From contig CALECF010000049.1 of the NCBI GenBank assembly GCA_937948705.1, forward strand, positions 1 through 64,000: a DNA stretch of 64,000 nucleotides. The letters are read 5' to 3'. The stretch's first letter is position 1. Every line of letters begins with the position of its first letter. Under the pieces are notes generated by a model, which saw nothing but the letters and a program-made list of their open reading frames with translations, was not told the origin of the DNA and searched no databases. The DNA is from an uncultured Anaerosolibacter sp. Its GTDB lineage: Bacteria > Bacillota_A > Clostridia > Peptostreptococcales > Thermotaleaceae. This document shows positions 36,997-46,067 of the stretch, piece after piece. Made by a program: the position numbers and the translations under genes.

Positions 36997-38286
36997 TTAT
37001 TTCGGATGAATCACTGATATTACACATTTTTCTGGATCAAAATGGCTTTTAAATCTTCGGGTCACGGTTTCAAAATTGATTCCCCTCAACACCTCAATAT
37101 ATTCTAAGAGGTTAATACCCTTAAAGTAATAAGGTACAAAGGTATTCGCTATAAATTCTACAGAATTATAATATCCTAAGTGTTGTCCGATTTGCTTCTT
37201 TTGTATCCTATCAAAGTCGTCAGGATTTAGGCCTCTTTCTTTCATCTGCGTGATATGTCCAATAATCTTATCCAACACTTCATGAGGATTTTTTGACTCT
37301 CCACCCAGCATGGAGTACCCATAGTCAATTTCCCCAGTATACTCGTGTTCGAAAGAATCATTAATTAGTCCCTCTTCGTAAAGCTTCGTATATAATTCAG
37401 AGCTCCTGCCAAATAACATTTCTAGCACGATTCTTGTAGAGATATCTTTGGCAAGCAATTCCTTCCCCCTCAACCCATTATCAACATCTTTAAAAGCAAT
37501 ATTGAAAAGCGGAATAGATACTGCTAATTTTTCTTCCACCTGTTTTTGGACAATATGATCCGGTTCCTTAGGATAAATTCTTTCAACCGATTCCACTTCC
37601 GTCACAGGTCCATTCCCCAAGGTTTCTATTACAAAATCAAATACCTCATTTTTATCCAATGCTCCCACAATAAACACAATCATATTTTTAGGCGTATAGA
37701 AAGCATTATAGCAGGTATACAAATCATCCTTGCTTATCTTGTAAATACTCTCCACAGTCCCTGCAATATCGGTTTTTACAGGGTGTTCATGGTACATGGC
37801 CTTCAAGGCATTAAAGAACACTTTCCAATTTGGGTTATCTTCATACATTCTAATTTCTTGGGCAATGATACCTTTCTCTTTCTCAACATTCTCATCAGTG
37901 AAATGGGGAGCTCTAACGAAATCAAGAAGGAGCTTCAAATTTTCATAAAACTTATCGGTAGACGAGAACAAATAACATGTAGATGTAAAATTGGTGTATG
38001 CGTTTACACTAGATCCCAACTCAGAGAACTTATCAAAAACACTACCTTCTGGCTCTTCAAAAAGCTTATGTTCTAGAAAGTGAGCGATGCCGTCGGGCAC
38101 AGTAATTACTTCCCCCTTGGAGGCATTTTTGAATTGACTATCATTGGAACCATAGTTTGTAGCAAAAACTGCATATTGCTTTGTATAACCCTCTTTGGGC
38201 ATAAAAAATATCTTTAAGCCATTTGATAATTCTGTAGAATATATGGTTTCTTTGAGCAGCTCGCTGCTGGTTGTATCTATTCTCAT
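36997..38286 (-). CDS. M16-family zinc peptidase, YmfH-like
   Basis: A pitrilysin-type peptidase with the inverted zinc motif HFLEH (in GIAHFLEHKLF, near residue 70) and a downstream Glu. The family is annotated elsewhere as linked to EF-P modification in Bacillus; the exact substrate is unclear. The ATG at 38286 lies one base after the stop of the upstream gene, with GGAGG in front; 429 residues. It pairs with the motif-less partner upstream, as in heterodimeric M16 enzymes. Confidence 0.88.
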   Translation of the reverse strand: MRIDTTSSELLKETIYSTELSNGLKIFFMPKEGYTKQYAVFATNYGSNDSQFKNASKGEVITVPDGIAHFLEHKLFEEPEGSVFDKFSELGSSVNAYTNFTSTCYLFSSTDKFYENLKLLLDFVRAPHFTDENVEKEKGIIAQEIRMYEDNPNWKVFFNALKAMYHEHPVKTDIAGTVESIYKISKDDLYTCYNAFYTPKNMIVFIVGALDKNEVFDFVIETLGNGPVTEVESVERIYPKEPDHIVQKQVEEKLAVSIPLFNIAFKDVDNGLRGKELLAKDISTRIVLEMLFGRSSELYTKLYEEGLINDSFEHEYTGEIDYGYSMLGGESKNPHEVLDKIIGHITQMKERGLNPDDFDRIQKKQIGQHLGYYNSVEFIANTFVPYYFKGINLLEYIEVLRGINFETVTRRFKSHFDPEKCVISVIHPK

Positions 38287-38287
38287 C

Positions 38288-39568
38288 TTATCTGCCCTCC
38301 TTTTTATCCCGGAGAAAGTAAACTGTATCCAATTCAATACCCTTACTCGAATCAACAATCGCTTCCTTAGTCACTTTTCTGATTTTATCAATAATCTCAT
38401 CCAAGCTATCTGGATTATTGCTGATGACCTGAGTATAATAAAAATCTGCCAGCATACCCGGCGTATCTGTCATGGATCGAATAGACGTTATGATCGAATT
38501 TTTAGCACTTTCAATATCCTCAGTCGTAAAACTACCCTTTCTCATCTCTTCCATCTCTTTCCCAATCAATTCCACTGTCTTGTCATAATTATGGAATTCG
38601 ATACCTGAGCTAATCAGCATAAGAGATTTAAATTTCTCAATCCTTGAGAATATATAATAGCAGAGACTTTCTTTTTCCCTAACATTTTTAAATAACTTCG
38701 AATTAGGACCTCCGCCTAAGATATTTGAAAATACCACCAAGGGATGATATAGTTCACTTTCAAATGGCAAGTTTGTCCTATAGCCCAAGGTTAGTTTCCC
38801 TTGGGAAATATCCATCTGATCTTCCACCTGTTTTACATTTGTAGGTTTAAATTGAATATCTTCCCGTTCAACAGACAGCTTGCTTCCAGGTGCAAAGGTT
38901 AAATGCTTCAAAATTAGTTTCTCGATTATCTTTTCATCCATATCACCCACAACAAAAACATCTACCTTTGAACTATCAATAACTTTTTGATAGTGCTCAT
39001 AAAGAGACTCAGAAGATATTTTTTCTAAGTCTTCAACACTTCCGTATTCATAGAGAGAAAAATTCTCACCCTCACACATCTCTTCAATACACCGTTCAAG
39101 GGCATAGCTCATCTTATCGTTAATTCTGCCCTCAATTCGCTCTTTCAAATTATCTTTTTCTTGCTCAACATACTGGGTATAGAACGTATTCTCTTTCAAA
39201 TAGGGTTTATGAATAATTTCATTTAATACAGACAATCCTTTTTCAAATACATTCTTTTCCTCTAGATATTTATCACCAGCCAATTGAAGAGCAAACTGAA
39301 TAATATTCCTTTCGCCTTTTTTTGAAATATCACTGCTAAGAGATGCCCCGTACAAACCTTCTAGTTCCTTTGAAAGGGCCATAGAAGTAGGATAACTTTC
39401 AGTACCCCGGGGTAGAACCATAGAAAGCAAAGCATTTTTTGTAACTTCTTTTCTTTCTAAAGGTCTTTGTAAATAGACACGAACCAAGTTTGTTTTGAAT
39501 TTATCTGTCTTTATCATATGCAGATGAATTCCCTGCCCTAATTCAATTGGAGCCAATCGTTTCAGCAA
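38288..39568 (-). CDS. M16-family non-catalytic partner, YmfF-like
   Basis: A 426-residue protein with the M16 fold pattern (LGYRTNLPFESELYHPLVVFSNILGGGPNSKLFKN-type region) but no HxxEH zinc motif in the N-terminal domain, as expected for the substrate-binding half of a heterodimeric M16 peptidase. The start is TTG after GGAGGG. Its stop is one base before the ymfH-like start, so the two chains are co-translated. Confidence 0.85.
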   Translation of the reverse strand: MLKRLAPIELGQGIHLHMIKTDKFKTNLVRVYLQRPLERKEVTKNALLSMVLPRGTESYPTSMALSKELEGLYGASLSSDISKKGERNIIQFALQLAGDKYLEEKNVFEKGLSVLNEIIHKPYLKENTFYTQYVEQEKDNLKERIEGRINDKMSYALERCIEEMCEGENFSLYEYGSVEDLEKISSESLYEHYQKVIDSSKVDVFVVGDMDEKIIEKLILKHLTFAPGSKLSVEREDIQFKPTNVKQVEDQMDISQGKLTLGYRTNLPFESELYHPLVVFSNILGGGPNSKLFKNVREKESLCYYIFSRIEKFKSLMLISSGIEFHNYDKTVELIGKEMEEMRKGSFTTEDIESAKNSIITSIRSMTDTPGMLADFYYTQVISNNPDSLDEIIDKIRKVTKEAIVDSSKGIELDTVYFLRDKKEGR

Positions 39569-39680
39569 TTCTATCCCTCCACTACTTTTTTATCATTTTA
39601 TTCGTTAAACAATTCCTAGCTACTATTTATTATGGATATAATTTACCATAATATTCATTTTATATTCTAGTAAATCTTCG

Positions 39681-40868
39681 TTATTCCTGCACATTTAACA
39701 ACCTAATTCTATTCTCCAGTTCTTCAATCACTAAATTTTCAACACCCCAGCCATCGATATATTCCATATCTATGCCTTGCTGATCTTCTACTTCTCTCAT
39801 AAACTTGTGAATATAGGCTTGATTTTCAATTTTATCCAAAAAATCATGAACGGATGTAAGATATATTTTCCCTACACCATACACCCTCAGTTGCTGAACC
39901 GCTCCCTCAAGGACTTTGTCACTACTCACCATATCCAATGTGATAACTTTTCTACTTTCGATCCCCTGCTTTATGAGTAAGGACTTAATTTTGTCCATAA
40001 ATAACAACTCTCTCCTCATGTTTTTTGTCCCAATTTCTATTTGACTTGTCTTCATATTGCTGCTAGCCATTAATACGATGCCAATATCGCCTACAGCCTT
40101 TTCCTGATCCTCACCCATGATTCTTTCTACTATTGCCTTCGCTATCTTCTCGCTGTTCCACAGTGAATCCCCGTGGCGTACCATAGTTTTGCTTCGGATT
40201 AAGTAAGGCATCATCATACGGTTGCCTTTCGCGATTTCTTCTAACGACTCTCCAATGCTGATAGGCTGAACAATTACCTTATCGTAGTTTTCTTTTAAAA
40301 TAATTTGATCCATTACTTCGTGATAATATGGCTTGGCTTCCGCATAGGAAATATATACATTATATTGGGGAGCCAAAAGTCGCCCAAGCTTTTGTTGGAT
40401 GATGGTTGCTTTTTCTTGGTAGCGACTTATTCCAAGTTCTTCGTAAGCTTTCTTATAATGGTATAATTTCAAGGGGATTGTTATCTCCCCTATCCCCTTT
40501 TTCTCTTCTCTATAATTTTTAAAAGCTAGAGGTACATTGTATCTTACAGATTCACCATCAAAAACCAACAGCACAGCTACGTTTTCTCTGTTGGTTACGT
40601 TGTTTAACCCTATATCATGACTTTCTTGTATAGATAAACATCCAACAACCAAGTATGCCATAACCATACCTACAAGTACACTTATAACATTTCTTCGATA
40701 ATAGCACCAATCTACTTGCTTTCGCTTGGTAATGAACCTATAAGTCAACACACTTATAAAAGCTATCGCTGCTTTCTCATAAGTTCCTAAGAAAACTAAA
40801 TATATTAATATGGACGAGCCGAAAGCAAATGACAATAGAAGTTCTTTCAGGAATATTAGTTTCTTCAT
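39681..40868 (-). CDS. Membrane protein of unknown function with chelatase-like soluble domain
   Basis: I do not recognise this 395-residue protein. Two or three membrane helices occupy the first 90 residues. The remaining 300 are soluble, with motifs such as IVQPISIGESLEEIA and VRHGDSLWNSEKIAKAI that faintly recall the duplicated ferrochelatase/CbiX fold; this is a weak inference. The ATG at 40868 has AGGAGGG about 8 nt before it. It stands alone between the ymfF-like gene and the YhcN lipoprotein gene. Confidence 0.6.
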   Translation of the reverse strand: MKKLIFLKELLLSFAFGSSILIYLVFLGTYEKAAIAFISVLTYRFITKRKQVDWCYYRRNVISVLVGMVMAYLVVGCLSIQESHDIGLNNVTNRENVAVLLVFDGESVRYNVPLAFKNYREEKKGIGEITIPLKLYHYKKAYEELGISRYQEKATIIQQKLGRLLAPQYNVYISYAEAKPYYHEVMDQIILKENYDKVIVQPISIGESLEEIAKGNRMMMPYLIRSKTMVRHGDSLWNSEKIAKAIVERIMGEDQEKAVGDIGIVLMASSNMKTSQIEIGTKNMRRELLFMDKIKSLLIKQGIESRKVITLDMVSSDKVLEGAVQQLRVYGVGKIYLTSVHDFLDKIENQAYIHKFMREVEDQQGIDMEYIDGWGVENLVIEELENRIRLLNVQE

Positions 40869-40915
40869 GGCAAATCCCTCCTGTTCTATTCTATTGTCAC
40901 CTTGTTGCAAATATG

Positions 40916-40956
40916 AAGAAAAGAATGGGATTATGACATAACCCCATTCTTTTCTT
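40916..40956 (-). terminator. Long hairpin after the YhcN-like lipoprotein gene
   Basis: AAGAAAAGAATGGG/CCCATTCTTTTCTT arms (14 bp, extended inward by imperfect pairing) overlap the gene's stop codon. The T content lies within the stem. It is probably a terminator before the next gene. Confidence 0.65.
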
Positions 40957-41419
40957 ACATAGATTCTCTCATGTCACGCAGTAAATTTTGCATCTCATCA
41001 GCCATCCCCGTCAAGGGTTGTCCCTGTGATATATTCTCAGCAACCCGTCGAATTCTCTCTGTTAATCCTGAGTCTGCTGTAACATATACCCTATCAATAA
41101 GATTATCCATACCTTGTACTTTTCTTTCAATATCTTCTCTTAAGCCTCTATTTATTACTTTTGTATTTTTTTGCTTCATCACAATACCAATCAGAGCCGT
41201 TCCATCCGTCACAACCACATATGAATTGTCTGCTTCAGGAAACTTATCGATTTCTCCTTTGAGACGCTCAGCCCTAGTATTTAAATCATTCACATTTATG
41301 TTTTGTTCCGCTACACCTTCCTCATTTGTATAGGGCACGGGTCTTCGTGCAGGCTGACATCCGATAATAAGTGTTGTCATCATAATCAGCACTAGGATGA
41401 ATATCATTGTTTTCTTCAA
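40955..41419 (-). CDS. YhcN/YlaJ-family sporulation lipoprotein
   Basis: A 154-residue lipoprotein with a signal peptide and lipobox LIIGC (Cys21), followed by the YhcN/YlaJ domain (YVVVTDGTALIGIVMK, RVYVTADSGLTERI). Family members are found in spore membranes and affect germination or outgrowth. The ATG has GGAGG upstream. It is preceded by a 70-codon unknown gene 22 bp away, probably the same transcript. Confidence 0.88.
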   Translation of the reverse strand: MKKTMIFILVLIMMTTLIIGCQPARRPVPYTNEEGVAEQNINVNDLNTRAERLKGEIDKFPEADNSYVVVTDGTALIGIVMKQKNTKVINRGLREDIERKVQGMDNLIDRVYVTADSGLTERIRRVAENISQGQPLTGMADEMQNLLRDMRESM

Positions 41420-41441
41420 GGCAAATACCTCCTAATCATTG

Positions 41442-41654
41442 TTAGTGAACAGCGTTAAACATGGCTTGAATTTCATTTTGTTTAGTATTGGGCAATTTAA
41501 TTTTTAATTCTCTAATCATTTCATCATCAATGGTTGGCCTTTCTGTTTCTCCTAGAATTCTAGCACAAACATTCCTGCTCAAATGTGAATCCCTATGATT
41601 ATCTACATAGTATAAGATTTCCTTGATTTGCTTTTTTCTATCCAAATTTATCAC
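41442..41654 (-). CDS. Small protein of unknown function
   Basis: A predicted soluble helical protein of about 67-70 residues with one Cys and no known motif. The frame opens with GTG at 41654, but a TTG three codons later has AGGTGA at a better spacing and may be the true start. It precedes the YhcN lipoprotein gene by 22 bp and is divergent from ychF. Confidence 0.55.
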   Translation of the reverse strand: MINLDRKKQIKEILYYVDNHRDSHLSRNVCARILGETERPTIDDEMIRELKIKLPNTKQNEIQAMFNAVH

Positions 41655-41736
41655 CTATCCTTCGTCATTTATAAATAGTATAAGTAGATATAGTTTTAGA
41701 TATTCTAAATGTAAACAAAGATAATTTGTTAATTTG

Positions 41737-41765
41737 TTGAACTAAACCCTTATATCAGTTATAAT
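41737..41765 (+). promoter_or_regulatory. SigA promoter for ychF
   Basis: TTGAAC (41737-41742), 17 bp, TATAAT (41760-41765). The start codon lies 52 bp downstream with AAGGAG in between. Confidence 0.8.
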
Positions 41766-41816
41766 TTTGTCTGTATGTATTTTGACCAAAGAAAGCTTTG
41801 AAAAGGAGATTATTTG

Positions 41817-42911
41817 ATGAAATTAGGTATTGTAGGTCTACCAAATGTTGGTAAAAGCACCCTTTTTAATGCAATCACCAAAGCAGGGGCAGAATCGGCA
41901 AATTATCCGTTCTGTACTATCGAACCCAATGTTGGTGTTGTACCGGTTCCAGATAAACGATTGGATGTACTTCAACAAATGTATGATTCAAAAAAACTTG
42001 TTCCTACTGCCATAGAATTCTATGATATTGCAGGATTGGTAAAGGGCGCCAGTAAAGGCGAGGGGTTAGGCAATAAATTCCTAGCCCACATCCGTGAAGT
42101 AGCTGCCATTGTCCACGTTGTCAGATGTTTTGAAGATCAGAACATTATCCACGTGGAAGGCACCGTTGGCCCACTTCGAGATATTGAAACGATTAATATC
42201 GAATTAATATTCTCAGACTTAGAAGTCATCGAGCGCAGAATCCAAAAAACACACAAGGCGGCCAAAACCGACAAATCCGCAAAAGCAGAATTAGATTTAC
42301 TGAATTTAATTAAAGACACCCTTGAAAGTGGCAAATCCGTAAGAGCCCTTGATCTTTCTACAGAAGAGCAAGAACTCATAAAGAGTTTTGGCTTACTCTC
42401 TTATAAGCCAATCATTTATGTTGCCAATGTCTCTGAAGAAGATTTACTTGAAAACAATGGAGACAATAGTCTGGTGCAGCAAGTAAGAGAGCATGCAAAA
42501 AATGAAAATGCAGAAGTTGTTGTCGTATGTGCAAAAATCGAATCTGAAATCTCAGAATTAGATGAAGAAGAAAAGCTCGAGTTTTTACAGGAAGTTGGCT
42601 TAGAAGAATCAGGTCTCAATCAACTCATTAAGGCTGGATATAGGTTGCTAGGGCTTATAAGCTTTTTAACGGCTGGTCCTCAGGAAGTAAGAGCGTGGAC
42701 CATTAGAAGGGGCACAAAAGCACCTCAAGCTGCTGGGAAAATTCACTCTGATATTGAGAGAGGGTTTATCCGAGCCGAAGTGATCGCTTATGACGAATTG
42801 GTTGCTGCCAACAGTATTAGTGCCGCTAAAGACAAGGGTCTTTTACGCCTCGAAGGCAAAGAGTATGAAGTGAAAGATGGAGATGTCATTCTCTTTAGAT
42901 TTAACGTGTAA
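41817..42911 (+). CDS. ychF: Redox-regulated ATPase YchF (Obg family)
   Basis: YchF is a universally conserved Obg-related P-loop protein that prefers ATP and associates with ribosomes. The N-terminal [14 protein letters not shown]-loop, [17 protein letters not shown] switch and the C-terminal TGS-like domain ([26 protein letters not shown]) are all present. The ATG at 41817 (364 residues) has AAGGAG at normal spacing; a TTG one codon earlier is less likely. It is one of few + strand genes here. Confidence 0.98.
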   Translation: MKLGIVGLPNVGKSTLFNAITKAGAESANYPFCTIEPNVGVVPVPDKRLDVLQQMYDSKKLVPTAIEFYDIAGLVKGASKGEGLGNKFLAHIREVAAIVHVVRCFEDQNIIHVEGTVGPLRDIETINIELIFSDLEVIERRIQKTHKAAKTDKSAKAELDLLNLIKDTLESGKSVRALDLSTEEQELIKSFGLLSYKPIIYVANVSEEDLLENNGDNSLVQQVREHAKNENAEVVVVCAKIESEISELDEEEKLEFLQEVGLEESGLNQLIKAGYRLLGLISFLTAGPQEVRAWTIRRGTKAPQAAGKIHSDIERGFIRAEVIAYDELVAANSISAAKDKGLLRLEGKEYEVKDGDVILFRFNV

Positions 42912-42913
42912 TA

Positions 42914-42941
42914 AAAGCAGTGGCTGTCAGCCATTGCTTTC
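42914..42941 (+). terminator. Terminator after ychF
   Basis: AAGCAGTGGCT/AGCCATTGCTT (one G-U type mismatch) with a short loop, then TTCTTACTTT, a few bases after the stop codon. The 42942-43140 gap that follows is AT-rich and shows no certain promoter. Confidence 0.75.
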
Positions 42942-43140
42942 TTACTTTGATCAATTTTCTTTATAGATTCAAACTATAAATGATATGAATAAGGCCTAGT
43001 AGGAAGAATGATTATCTTTCCTATCACTACACAGATTCTCTCATTCCTAAGATAATATTAGATTTAAACCCAATTATAGTATATAATAAGATAGTAACCA
43101 CTGATTGATAAAAAGTATACTATTAAAAGGAGTAAAAGAT

Positions 43141-43290
43141 ATGTCAAGTAAAAATATGGAAATGATGAAAAAGATTATAGAAGATAAAAAAAAGGCTGGA
43201 AATTCTTCAACTACAAAGCCAGATAAAAAGATTGGCACGGTTCAAAAGGCTTTTAATAGCAAGAAAACTGGCGGGTCATTAAACAAATAG
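43141..43290 (+). CDS. Lysine-rich 49-residue protein of unknown function
   Basis: I recognise it only as a short conserved-looking hypothetical. About 13 of 49 residues are Lys; the N-terminal third (NMEMMKKIIEDKKK) is helical, and the C-terminus (IGTVQKAFNSKKTGGSLNK) is basic and Gly/Ser-rich. It could bind nucleic acid. The ATG at 43141 has AAGGAG 8 nt upstream; the frame extending to 43105 lacks this. It ends just before a large bidirectional terminator. Confidence 0.65.
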   Translation: MSSKNMEMMKKIIEDKKKAGNSSTTKPDKKIGTVQKAFNSKKTGGSLNK

Positions 43291-43298
43291 TATTTTCT

Positions 43299-43354
43299 AA
43301 AATAGAGACTAAGAAACCAGAAGAATTTTCTTCTGGTTTCTTAGTCTCTATTTT
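43299..43354. terminator. Perfect 56-bp palindrome, bidirectional terminator
   Basis: Each arm is 27 bp without a mismatch (left arm begins AAAATAGAGACTAAGAAACC) around a 2-bp centre. It lies between convergent genes, with A and T runs at the outer ends, so it can terminate both. It overlaps the stop codon of the CAP-domain gene. Confidence 0.9.
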
Positions 43355-44340
43355 CGCTTACTAATAAACATTTGTGTATATATATAACCATACTTTTGAC
43401 TTGCTCTCACACCGATTCCGATATGGGTGAAATCGGGGCTAAGAATATTTTGTCGATGTCCCGTTGAATTCATCAAGGCCTCATGAGCTTTTTCTACGGT
43501 AGCATTCCCTGCTAAGTTTTCTCCTGCAGTTAAATATGAGATTCCAAAATTTTTCATCATGTCGAATGGACTACCATAGGTCGGTGAATTGTGACTAAAA
43601 TAGTTTTTATCGACCATGTCTTGCGATTTGATTCCCGCTACACGAGCAACTTCCAAGTCTACGGTTAATGGAGATAATCCGTTCTTTGTTCTTTCCCGGT
43701 TTACCAAATCTACCATCTGCTGTTCTTGGCCACTCAACTTATTAGTCGTTTGTGGTGCTGCTTGTGTAGTATTTTGAGCTCCTTGATTCCTCTGGGTTTG
43801 TTGAGGCTGTTGTGCCACTTGCTCAGGTTGTTGCGTCCCTTGTGGTTGTTTTACCTGTTGTGGAGGCTGGATTTTTGGAGTCTCCTTGTTTTGCCCTTCC
43901 TTTATAACTGGAATGGCGTTGGTACCTTCAACGGCACCTACTTGATTGTTATCAAGCTGGACTACATACCAATCTCCAATCTGTCCTAGAACTTTTGTTA
44001 CATCATCTCTTTTTAGATTTCCTATGGTGTTAAAATTTTTGCCTGCACCCGACTTAACTTCAGCTGTATCCGCTGTAATCCTACAATTCCTTACTTCCCC
44101 TACCTCGAATATTGAAGATTGATTCGTCTCCAAATTCTGACCGCCTGCATTTGTATTTTGCTGCGGCGTTGTAGCATTCCGTTGTTGGTTCATAGTACCT
44201 TGTTGTGGTGCTGTAGTATTCTGTTGCTGGTTCGTAGCATCTTGCTGTGGCACCGTTGGTCTTCGCTGTGGTTCCACAGTTGGTGCACAGGCCGTGAATA
44301 CCATGAATACGATAAGAATCATAATTGAAAACTTTTTCAT
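43348..44340 (-). CDS. CAP-domain lipoprotein with SH3-like domain and Q-rich linkers
   Basis: A 330-residue lipoprotein: signal peptide with lipobox FTAC (Cys18), three 14-residue Gln/Pro/Thr repeats (about 29-70), an SH3-like domain (about 84-145), a second Gln/Pro-rich linker (about 152-200), and a C-terminal CAP/SCP domain (about 205-330) with NYFSHNSPTYG, AGENLAGN and STGHRQNILSP. Similar to Bacillus YkwD and other spore- or wall-associated CAP proteins. The biochemical activity is unknown. Confidence 0.87.
   Translation of the reverse strand: MKKFSIMILIVFMVFTACAPTVEPQRRPTVPQQDATNQQQNTTAPQQGTMNQQRNATTPQQNTNAGGQNLETNQSSIFEVGEVRNCRITADTAEVKSGAGKNFNTIGNLKRDDVTKVLGQIGDWYVVQLDNNQVGAVEGTNAIPVIKEGQNKETPKIQPPQQVKQPQGTQQPEQVAQQPQQTQRNQGAQNTTQAAPQTTNKLSGQEQQMVDLVNRERTKNGLSPLTVDLEVARVAGIKSQDMVDKNYFSHNSPTYGSPFDMMKNFGISYLTAGENLAGNATVEKAHEALMNSTGHRQNILSPDFTHIGIGVRASQKYGYIYTQMFISKRK
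44131..44256 (-). repeat. Three 42-bp tandem repeats in the CAP-protein gene
   Basis: The DNA repeats in 42-bp steps and encodes TVPQQDATNQQQNT, TAPQQGTMNQQRNA and a diverged TTPQQNTNAGGQNL. Copies 1 and 2 are closest. They form a flexible linker after the lipid anchor and could vary in number among strains. Confidence 0.75.
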
Positions 44341-44548
44341 TTTTTTATCACCTCAATACTATTATTTCCCGTCTTGTCAATTTGATAAATTTAATATCAT
44401 CCATTGACATAGCAAATAATAGTAGCATTGTCATTATCCTCCAGCTTAAATCACCGATCATATCATCTCATTTAATCCCAAACCTACGATAGAACACGAT
44501 TGCCATCCAACATCTAATGGATTGAGTGTACCCTGTTATATCAATATT

Positions 44549-45910
44549 CTACTCACCTATATGTTGATATTGAAAGCTCCATTTGAAAAGCCTACTCAAC
44601 ATATAAAGTGGTTTATATACAAATAAAGTCTTTAGTATTTTTTTCTTTTCTCTATGAATCGTGATCATCTCTTGTCCATAATCAAAGGATAGGCTTTCAT
44701 TTTTTTTCATCAACATAGCGATATTCGTCCCACCATCATAATGAAAATCATATCCCAAAAATCGTGAAAACTTTTCAAGTTTTTCAACTCGTTTATCGTT
44801 AAACACCGATTCATTTTTACGACTATCCACAGTGGATACTTCATCAGACAAAGGAGGGCGCCCTTGTTCTGCATATTTAATATTTCCCACTACATCACCG
44901 CTTTCCAGAATGGTAGTACCCCATTGTCCCGAAATCCTATTGAGCAGGTCAACAACAGCCCTACCATCTTTGCCTTGCACTGGTATGGGGCGACAATGAT
45001 TTATCTGTACGGGTATAATATAGATATTTGTGATTCCCTCGGATCCGATTTCTAAATTAAAAATCATGGAAGTTCTACTCAATTGACTTGTTGAGTTAAA
45101 AACAAAATTACCTAAACTGTATACAATAGGCTTATTCTTATATAATTCAATCCCTTGCAACACATGGGGATGATGTCCCATGATCACATCGGCACCACTA
45201 TCGATCATCATTCTACCGAATTTTATTTCATCCGCTTCTGGGTATTGGGCCAACTCCTTTCCCCAATGTACAGAAACAATTAAAAAATCTACATTTTCCC
45301 GAGCTTGTCGGATTGTCTCTGATACATTTTTTGCATAATGATCGTACCCACTCAAAATTCCAGGCCTTTTCTCCGTTGCGTACCAACTCACATCATAAAT
45401 CACCCTCGAAAATGCTAAAAAACCTACTTTCATCCCCTTCACATCCCAGACAACAGGCTGTAATGCTGCCCCAATATCCCTTCCACCACCAGCATACTCA
45501 ATTCCATGTTCCTCTAAATGGTCTAGGGTTTGTTTAAATCCTTCCTGTCCATAGTCAAGAGTGTGATTATTAGCAATAGATACACCATCCACACCCCCGT
45601 TGACCATACCCTTCAAGGATTCAGGCTTCGACTGGAAGCTATACTGTTTATTTACATCTATTTGCCCGCCAGTTCCTACCGAAGTTTCCAAATTCCCCAA
45701 TACCAAATCACTGGCTCCGAAAATTGGACTTACATGCTCCCAGGGATAATCTACATCGTTATTCGCGATATATCGAGCCACAGTGCCATCTAACAAAATA
45801 TCTCCAACTAAAGATATTCTTATGGTATCCGTAGCTTCCACTTGTCCATAAATAACTTGACCTAGGCATAATACAAGAATTACAATCACGGATATCGCCT
45901 TTTTAATCAC
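44549..45910 (-). CDS. CapA-family metallophosphatase-like exported protein
   Basis: A 453-residue protein with an N-terminal signal helix and a CapA domain (pfam PGA_cap type): VGDILLDGTVA, LGNLETSVG, SIANNHTLDYG, SVHWGKEL, MGHHPHVLQG and YSLGNFVFNS. These place it in the calcineurin-like fold linked to poly-gamma-glutamate synthesis, but no capB/capC is nearby, so another envelope role is as likely. The start is GTG with GGAGTG upstream. It is flanked by gaps 44341-44548 and 45911-46043 in which I see no gene. Confidence 0.85.
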   Translation of the reverse strand: MIKKAISVIVILVLCLGQVIYGQVEATDTIRISLVGDILLDGTVARYIANNDVDYPWEHVSPIFGASDLVLGNLETSVGTGGQIDVNKQYSFQSKPESLKGMVNGGVDGVSIANNHTLDYGQEGFKQTLDHLEEHGIEYAGGGRDIGAALQPVVWDVKGMKVGFLAFSRVIYDVSWYATEKRPGILSGYDHYAKNVSETIRQARENVDFLIVSVHWGKELAQYPEADEIKFGRMMIDSGADVIMGHHPHVLQGIELYKNKPIVYSLGNFVFNSTSQLSRTSMIFNLEIGSEGITNIYIIPVQINHCRPIPVQGKDGRAVVDLLNRISGQWGTTILESGDVVGNIKYAEQGRPPLSDEVSTVDSRKNESVFNDKRVEKLEKFSRFLGYDFHYDGGTNIAMLMKKNESLSFDYGQEMITIHREKKKILKTLFVYKPLYMLSRLFKWSFQYQHIGE

Positions 45911-46034
45911 GGGTATATCACTCCAATATCATCAGATTCTAATCATGTTGTGCATAGCTTGTATATACGTTCTTCGAGTTTATTACTCAATCCATTAACC
46001 AACTACTTTCAGTATAAATCAAGGATGCCGATGT

Positions 46035-46067
46035 GAAAAGAAAAAAGAATGGTTTTCACCATCCTTT
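46035..46067 (-). terminator. Terminator after deoC
   Basis: AAAGGATGGT/ACCATTCTTT (one mismatch) with loop GAAA, then TTTTCTTTT on the minus strand; the stem overlaps the deoC stop codon. Confidence 0.8.

Noticed and set aside
44549..45910. Capsule (poly-gamma-glutamate) operon around CapA
   Set aside because: No capB, capC or pgsE-type gene is adjacent; CapA-domain proteins often occur alone.
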